A program made the translations under genes and the position numbers. Below are positions 1-5,341 of a stretch of DNA of 5,341 nucleotides, one piece after another. Each line of letters begins with the position of its first letter. Position 1 is the stretch's first letter. The notes under the pieces are model-generated. The model searched no databases. It was not told where the DNA came from and saw nothing but the letters and a program-made list of their open reading frames with translations. Source of the DNA: an uncultured Gemmatimonadota bacterium (GTDB lineage Bacteria > Gemmatimonadota > Gemmatimonadetes > Longimicrobiales > Gaopeijiaceae); NCBI GenBank assembly GCA_937136445.1, contig CAKZOQ010000312.1, positions 1 through 5,341 of the forward strand. Reading direction: 5' to 3'.

Positions 1-746
1 GCTGCCTTCTCCCGCCATTGCCTCAGTGGCGACCAATCGGCCACGGACTGCATCACCGAAGCGCCGGCGATCAGCAGATGCGCCAAGGTTGGGATCAGGG
101 TCGAGAGGAACATGAAGTAGATCCAATAGAACCGGGGATGATCCGGTTCGGTTCGCAACGCGGCGAACAACGCCGGCAGGTCCACCGCCGGCGGGGGGGT
201 GGGGGGGTGGGTCGGGGCCTCCGGTGCCAGAACGATGCCCATGGCGTCACCCGCCAGCAGCGTCCCGCTGTCCCCGTCCAGATACGACATGTGGTGCCCG
301 ATGTGTCCCGGTGTGGCGAAGGGCCGCAGCCCGGCCCAGGGGCCCGGACGTCCGGGCGACCAGGACCGGATGCGATCCGGCGGCATCGGTCGGACCTCAC
401 CCCAGAGCCGGTCGTGGGCGTCTCCGAAGGTGCGGCGGGTGCTGGACACCAGTCGTTCCGGATCCACCAGGTGGCGGGCACCCTCCTCGTGGACGTGGAC
501 CGTCAGGCCGGGGAGGCGTTCCACCAGGTGGCCGGCGGCGCCGGCGTGATCCAGGTGGACATGCGTGAGGCAGAGGTGCTGGAGCTCGCCCGCCACCCCC
601 GCCTCGTCCAGGGCGTCCAGGAGGGTGGGCAGCGTGGTGGCGGGCCCTGGGTCCACCAGCGTCGGCTCGGGATCCAGGATCAGGTAGGAGGCGATGGCCC
701 CCTCCAGTCCGCCGTGATGCAGGTCCACCGCCTGGATCCGACTCAC
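1..746 (-). CDS. Metallo-beta-lactamase-fold hydrolase, 3' end cut by window edge, with atypical membrane-like C-terminal part
   Basis: The 248 visible codons start at GTG (746-744), chosen because GGAGG lies 5 nt upstream and the product begins directly with the first beta strand of the fold. Residues 61-67 read THVHLDH, the HxHxDH zinc-binding motif. Further metal-ligand candidates are the histidine in PGHIGHH (H148) and D167 in LLAGDAMGI. This matches the glyoxalase II/MBL hydrolase superfamily, usually soluble metal-dependent hydrolases; the substrate cannot be told. The usual last ligand, a histidine in a motif like THFG, is not seen. Instead, after a proline-rich stretch (about 175-190), the frame continues into a hydrophobic segment (about 207-232) that looks like a transmembrane helix. 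Third-position G/C preference holds through that segment, so it appears to be truly coding, but the last 130 bases are about 59% G+C against about 74% at 601-700. The gene follows gltA on the same strand beyond a hairpin. The MBL fold is secure; whether the C-terminus is a natural fusion or an assembly join is not. Confidence 0.8.
   Translation of the reverse strand, partial: MSRIQAVDLHHGGLEGAIASYLILDPEPTLVDPGPATTLPTLLDALDEAGVAGELQHLCLTHVHLDHAGAAGHLVERLPGLTVHVHEEGARHLVDPERLVSSTRRTFGDAHDRLWGEVRPMPPDRIRSWSPGRPGPWAGLRPFATPGHIGHHMSYLDGDSGTLLAGDAMGIVLAPEAPTHPPTPPPAVDLPALFAALRTEPDHPRFYWIYFMFLSTLIPTLAHLLIAGASVMQSVADWSPLRQWREKA
193..217 (+). other. G-quadruplex-type G-run cluster inside the metallo-hydrolase gene
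   Basis: The plus strand has runs of 7, 7, 3 and 4 G separated by loops T, T and TC, which fits the G3+N1-7 quadruplex pattern with very short loops. It lies on the template strand of the gene, so the mRNA is C-rich here and encodes a Pro/Thr-rich linker (residues about 177-187). A DNA-level quadruplex is possible, but coding of a proline linker in a G+C-rich genome explains the sequence equally well. The two G7 runs are also places where read or assembly errors would be likely. Confidence 0.5.
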
Positions 747-751
747 CCCGC

Positions 752-756
752 CCTCC
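752..756 (-). promoter_or_regulatory. Ribosome binding site of the metallo-hydrolase gene
   Basis: GGAGG on the minus strand lies 5 nt before a GTG codon at 746-744. It decides the GTG start in the absence of a better ATG in frame at the domain's beginning. Confidence 0.7.
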
Positions 757-775
757 GAGCGCCGACCCTCCCTAC

Positions 776-812
776 GACGAGAGGGCGCCCCCACCGGGAG
801 CGCCCTCTCGTC
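776..812 (-). terminator. Perfect 13-bp hairpin after gltA, probable terminator or mRNA 3'-end structure
   Basis: Arms 776-788 and 800-812 are exact reverse complements (GACGAGAGGGCGC and its complement) around an 11-nt loop. The hairpin begins 22 nt after the gltA stop codon and ends 29 nt before the metallo-hydrolase start. No run of U follows on either strand, so it is not a textbook intrinsic terminator. It could terminate gltA transcription with low U dependence or protect the gltA mRNA 3' end while allowing some read-through into the next gene. The pairing is certain; the role is inferred from position. Confidence 0.65.
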
Positions 813-834
813 ACCCGCCGGAGCGGATCCGGGC

Positions 835-2145
835 TCAACCCCGGTCTCCGACGGGCACGTAGTCCCTCTCCCCCTGGCCCACGTAGACCTGACGGGGCCG
901 CGCGATCTTCTGCTCGTCGTCCAGCAGCATCTCCTCCCACTGGGCCAGCCACCCCACCGTCCGCGGGATGGCGAAGAGGACCGGGAACATCTCCACGGGG
1001 AAGCCCATGGACTGGTAGATGAGTCCGGAATAGAAATCCACGTTCGGGTAGAGGTTCCGGGAGACGAAGAAGTCCTCGTTGAGGGCGATCTTCTCAAGCT
1101 CCAACGCGATGTCCAGGAGCCGGTTCCTCCCGGTGACCTCGAACACCTCGTCGGCGGTACGCTTGATGATGCTGGCCCGGGGGTCGTAGGCCTTGTAGAC
1201 CCGATGCCCGAAGCCCATGAGCCGCTCTTCGCGGTTCTTCACCCCTTCGATGAAGTCGGGGATGTTGTCGACGCTCCCGATGCGCTCGAGCATGCGAAGC
1301 ACCGCCTCGTTGGCGCCGCCGTGCAGCGGGCCGTAGAGGGCGGCCATGGCCCCGGAGATGGCCGAGAAGGGATCGGCGTGGGCCGAGCCGATGACTCGGG
1401 CCGTGGTGGCAGAGCAGTTCTGCTCGTGGTCCGCGTGCAGGATGAAGAGGACGTCCAGCGCCCGCTCCAGCACGGGGTTCGGCTTGTACTCCTTCACCCC
1501 GATCCGGAAGAGCATGTTGAGGAAATTCGCCGTGTAGGAGAGCTCGTTCTCCGGGTACACGTACGGGAGCCCCCGATGGTGCCGGTAGGCGTAGGCCGCC
1601 AGCGTCGGCATCTTGGCCACCATCCGCACGATCTGGATCCAGCGGTTCTCCGGGTCCTCGATCTCCTTGGCCTCCGGATAGAAGGTGGAGAGCGCCGCCA
1701 CGCTGCTGATGAGCATGCCCATGGCGTGGGCATCGTAGCGGAAGCCCTCCAGGAGCTGGATGACGTTCTCGTGCACGTAGGTGTGGAAAGTGACGTCGTG
1801 CACGAAGGAGTCGAGCTCGTCCTGATCCGGCAGGTCACCCTTCAGCAGGAGGTAGGCGACCTCCAGGAAGGAACTCCGCTCGGCGAGCTGCTCGATGGGG
1901 TACCCCCGATACTGCAGCACGCCGTTGGCGCCGTCGATGTAGGTGACGGTGCTCCGGGTGGAGGCCGTGTTCTTGAAGGCGGGGTCATACGACATCATGC
2001 CGAAGTCGTCGTCCTCCACCTTGATCTGCCGGAGGTCCATGGCACTGATGACATCCCCTTCGTGGATGTCGATCTCGTAGTCCCGACCGGTGCGATTGTC
2101 GCGGATGGAAAGGCTGTTCTTCCCGTCGGTCTGCTTCTCTGCCAT
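835..2145 (-). CDS. gltA: Citrate synthase (type II-like), complete
   Basis: This 436-residue cytoplasmic enzyme condenses oxaloacetate and acetyl-CoA to citrate, the entry step of the TCA cycle. The catalytic triad is intact: H275 in GPLHGGANEA, H314 in MGFGHRVYK and D370 in NVDFYSG. Also visible are LHADHEQNCS (from residue 236), an arginine in YDPR (R323), an arginine in AIPRTVGW (R395) and the C-terminal ARPRQVYVG block. The length and the N-terminal beta-rich domain (about 10-60) resemble the roughly 430-residue GltA enzymes of Gram-negative bacteria, many of which are hexameric and NADH-sensitive; sensitivity cannot be read here. The ATG at 2145-2143 is chosen because GGAG lies 9 nt upstream and the promoter at 2218-2246 would fall inside any longer frame. 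The frame is open back to an ATG at 2343, but that extension is Gly/Arg-rich and unlike the family. The gene diverges from acnA, with tRNA-Leu upstream on the same strand. Confidence 0.97.
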   Translation of the reverse strand: MAEKQTDGKNSLSIRDNRTGRDYEIDIHEGDVISAMDLRQIKVEDDDFGMMSYDPAFKNTASTRSTVTYIDGANGVLQYRGYPIEQLAERSSFLEVAYLLLKGDLPDQDELDSFVHDVTFHTYVHENVIQLLEGFRYDAHAMGMLISSVAALSTFYPEAKEIEDPENRWIQIVRMVAKMPTLAAYAYRHHRGLPYVYPENELSYTANFLNMLFRIGVKEYKPNPVLERALDVLFILHADHEQNCSATTARVIGSAHADPFSAISGAMAALYGPLHGGANEAVLRMLERIGSVDNIPDFIEGVKNREERLMGFGHRVYKAYDPRASIIKRTADEVFEVTGRNRLLDIALELEKIALNEDFFVSRNLYPNVDFYSGLIYQSMGFPVEMFPVLFAIPRTVGWLAQWEEMLLDDEQKIARPRQVYVGQGERDYVPVGDRG

Positions 2146-2154
2146 CGAGGCGGG

Positions 2155-2158
2155 CTCC
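2155..2158 (-). promoter_or_regulatory. Ribosome binding site of gltA
   Basis: GGAG on the minus strand lies 9 nt before the ATG at 2145-2143. It supports the 436-residue start over the longer upstream frame. Confidence 0.65.
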
Positions 2159-2217
2159 AGGGGGTCAGGCGCGCAGCCGCCGCAGCGTCCGGCGCAGTTG
2201 GGGAATTCCGAGTCATT

Positions 2218-2246
2218 AGTATACCCAGGAGCGACCCGGGTCCCAA
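2218..2246 (-). promoter_or_regulatory. Sigma70-type promoter of gltA
   Basis: On the minus strand, TTGGGA (2246-2241) and TATACT (2223-2218) are separated by exactly 17 nt. The -10 box matches TATAAT at five of six positions and the -35 box matches TTGACA at four of six. Transcription would start near 2211, giving a leader of about 65 nt before the gltA ATG. The AT-rich -10 stands out in a very G+C-rich stretch. No other equally good promoter is seen between the tRNA and gltA. Confidence 0.7.
2233..2242. promoter_or_regulatory. Perfect 10-bp palindrome in the gltA promoter spacer, candidate operator
   Basis: GACCCGGGTC is a perfect palindrome lying in the spacer between the -10 and -35 boxes and overlapping the edge of the -35 box. 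A protein bound there would contact or block RNA polymerase. A related sequence occurs at 2517-2529 upstream of acnA. A 10-bp palindrome of G and C can arise by chance in such DNA, so regulatory use is inferred from position only. Confidence 0.35.
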
Positions 2247-2348
2247 GCCCGGAACTCCCTCCCATGTGGGGATTTGCCTGCCCGTGACACCGAGCCCCAC
2301 CGCCGCCGCCGAGCGAGCCCCCGCCCCAGCGCCTGCCAGACACACAAC

Positions 2349-2396
2349 GGCCACGAATCGGCGTCAGGGGAATGCTCCCGACACGAATCCGTGGCC
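2349..2396 (-). terminator. Long stem-loop after tRNA-Leu, probable terminator or 3' trailer structure
   Basis: Arms 2349-2370 and 2375-2396 face each other around a 4-nt loop. In the minus-strand RNA, 20 of 22 positions pair, four of them as G-U wobbles; the mismatches are C-C (2360/2385) and A-C (2369/2376). On the plus strand those four wobbles become A-C mismatches, so the fold belongs to RNA made from the minus strand. It starts 8 nt after the tRNA 3' end and is followed by GUUGUGUGUCU, a moderately U-rich tail. The position fits a factor-independent terminator for the tRNA transcript, separating it from the gltA promoter downstream. Confidence 0.65.
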
Positions 2397-2404
2397 ATGA
2401 TGCA

Positions 2405-2487
2405 TGCCGGGGGCGGGATTCGAACCCGCACGCCCTTTCGGACAGCGGCTTTTGAGGCCGCCGCGTCTACCGTTCCGCCACCCCGGC
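2405..2487 (-). tRNA. tRNA-Leu (anticodon CAA)
   Basis: The 83-nt sequence folds as a class II tRNA. The 7-bp acceptor stem pairs GCCGGGG with CCCCGGC and leaves discriminator A at 2405. The D-arm has the leucine-type GGCGGAAC-GGTAGAC sequence. The anticodon stem GCGGC/GCCGC encloses loop CUCAAAA, giving anticodon CAA (2454-2452), which reads UUG codons. A short variable arm (GUCC-GAAA-GGGC) and a T-arm (GCGGG-TTCGAAT-CCCGC) complete it. The 3' CCA is not encoded and must be added by nucleotidyltransferase. The gene lies between gltA (same strand) and acnA (opposite strand). No clear promoter was found for it in 2488-2651. Confidence 0.96.
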
Positions 2488-2516
2488 GAGGGAGGATTGC
2501 GAACCTAACCGGTGCC

Positions 2517-2529
2517 TGGGACCCGGTCC
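2517..2529 (+). promoter_or_regulatory. TGGGACCCGG-TCC element upstream of acnA, candidate shared regulatory site
   Basis: The plus strand contains an interrupted palindrome, GGACC-C-GGTCC (2519-2529), within TGGGACCCGGTCC. The same ten bases TGGGACCCGG occur on the minus strand at 2245-2236 in the gltA promoter. The element is about 120 bp upstream of the acnA start and 30 bp upstream of the tRNA-Leu gene. It could serve acnA, the tRNA gene, or nothing; the match to the gltA promoter is the only functional hint. Confidence 0.25.
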
Positions 2530-2642
2530 ATTCCCCCCCTGCAGATCATCCCCGGGTTTCCTTATTCTTCAGGTCTCGGCGCCGTCCTGCGACGTCCGTC
2601 GGAAACCCCATACCAAGCAAGCCCTTTCTCAGTCCCCGACCC

Positions 2643-2646
2643 GGAG
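2643..2646 (+). promoter_or_regulatory. Ribosome binding site of acnA
   Basis: GGAG lies 5 nt before the GTG at 2652-2654. No in-frame ATG is present in the nearby upstream codons, so this site supports the GTG start. Confidence 0.6.
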
Positions 2647-2651
2647 CCAGC

Positions 2652-5341
<2,690 letters not shown>

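Noticed and set aside
193..207. Frameshift at the G7 runs as an explanation for the odd metallo-hydrolase C-terminus
   Set aside because: Both other minus-strand frames below the runs were read. One stops at about 95 and the other gives no hydrophobic or THFG-like continuation, so shifting the frame does not restore a normal MBL C-terminus.
18..1022. 334-codon open frame on the plus strand at the left end
   Set aside because: It spans the metallo-hydrolase gene, the gap and the end of gltA in antisense. It is Arg/Gly/Pro-rich with no domain, whereas the minus strand shows clear MBL and citrate synthase motifs.
2291..2321. Direct repeat CGAGCCCC (2291-2298 and 2314-2321) with a CCG-triplet run between
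   Set aside because: Only 8 bp and made of simple G+C-rich sequence; it is not placed with respect to the gltA promoter in a way that suggests a binding site.
2146..2343. N-terminal extension of gltA to an ATG at 2343
   Set aside because: The added residues are low-complexity Gly/Arg/Ala, and the -10/-35 promoter (2218-2246) lies within them. The ATG at 2145 has a ribosome binding site and gives the usual family length.
1204..2400. 398-codon open frame on the plus strand opposite gltA
   Set aside because: It is antisense to the complete citrate synthase and covers its promoter and leader. The composition is that of a complement-strand shadow, and no recognisable domain is present.
2590..2601. 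Small hairpin CGAC-GTCC-GTCG upstream of acnA
   Set aside because: A 4-bp stem is expected by chance and no leader or riboswitch features accompany it.

Overview
The window is a high-GC bacterial chromosomal segment (about two-thirds G+C by eye, with strong G/C preference at third codon positions). It carries core carbon metabolism. The protein features of the citrate synthase and aconitase, together with the base composition, suggest an environmental bacterium, possibly of the Gemmatimonadota. That placement is an impression from the proteins and not a demonstrated assignment.

Layout, left to right. Positions 1-746 (minus strand) hold the 5' part of a metallo-beta-lactamase-fold hydrolase gene that runs off the left edge; its distal part is unusual because it changes into a membrane-type segment. 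Positions 747-834 are a short gap with a perfect 13-bp hairpin just downstream of gltA. Positions 835-2145 (minus) are a complete citrate synthase gene, gltA. Positions 2146-2404 form its leader and promoter region, with a good sigma70-type promoter, a palindrome in the promoter spacer and a long stem-loop belonging to the tRNA upstream. Positions 2405-2487 (minus) are tRNA-Leu(CAA). Positions 2488-2651 are the divergent intergenic region. Positions 2652-5341 (plus) are an almost complete aconitase gene, acnA, cut by the right edge.

Citrate synthase and aconitase catalyse the first two steps of the TCA cycle (oxaloacetate + acetyl-CoA to citrate, then citrate to isocitrate). They are transcribed divergently with a tRNA gene between them. 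Related TGGGACCCGG-type elements lie upstream of both genes and could be a shared regulatory site, though this is speculative.

The region is mostly ordinary housekeeping DNA; no defence, mobile or clearly undescribed multi-gene system is visible. The items most worth checking are the odd C-terminus of the metallo-hydrolase (true fusion or contig chimera), the long tRNA-proximal stem-loop whose wobble pairs fit only the minus-strand RNA, and the shared promoter-region element.
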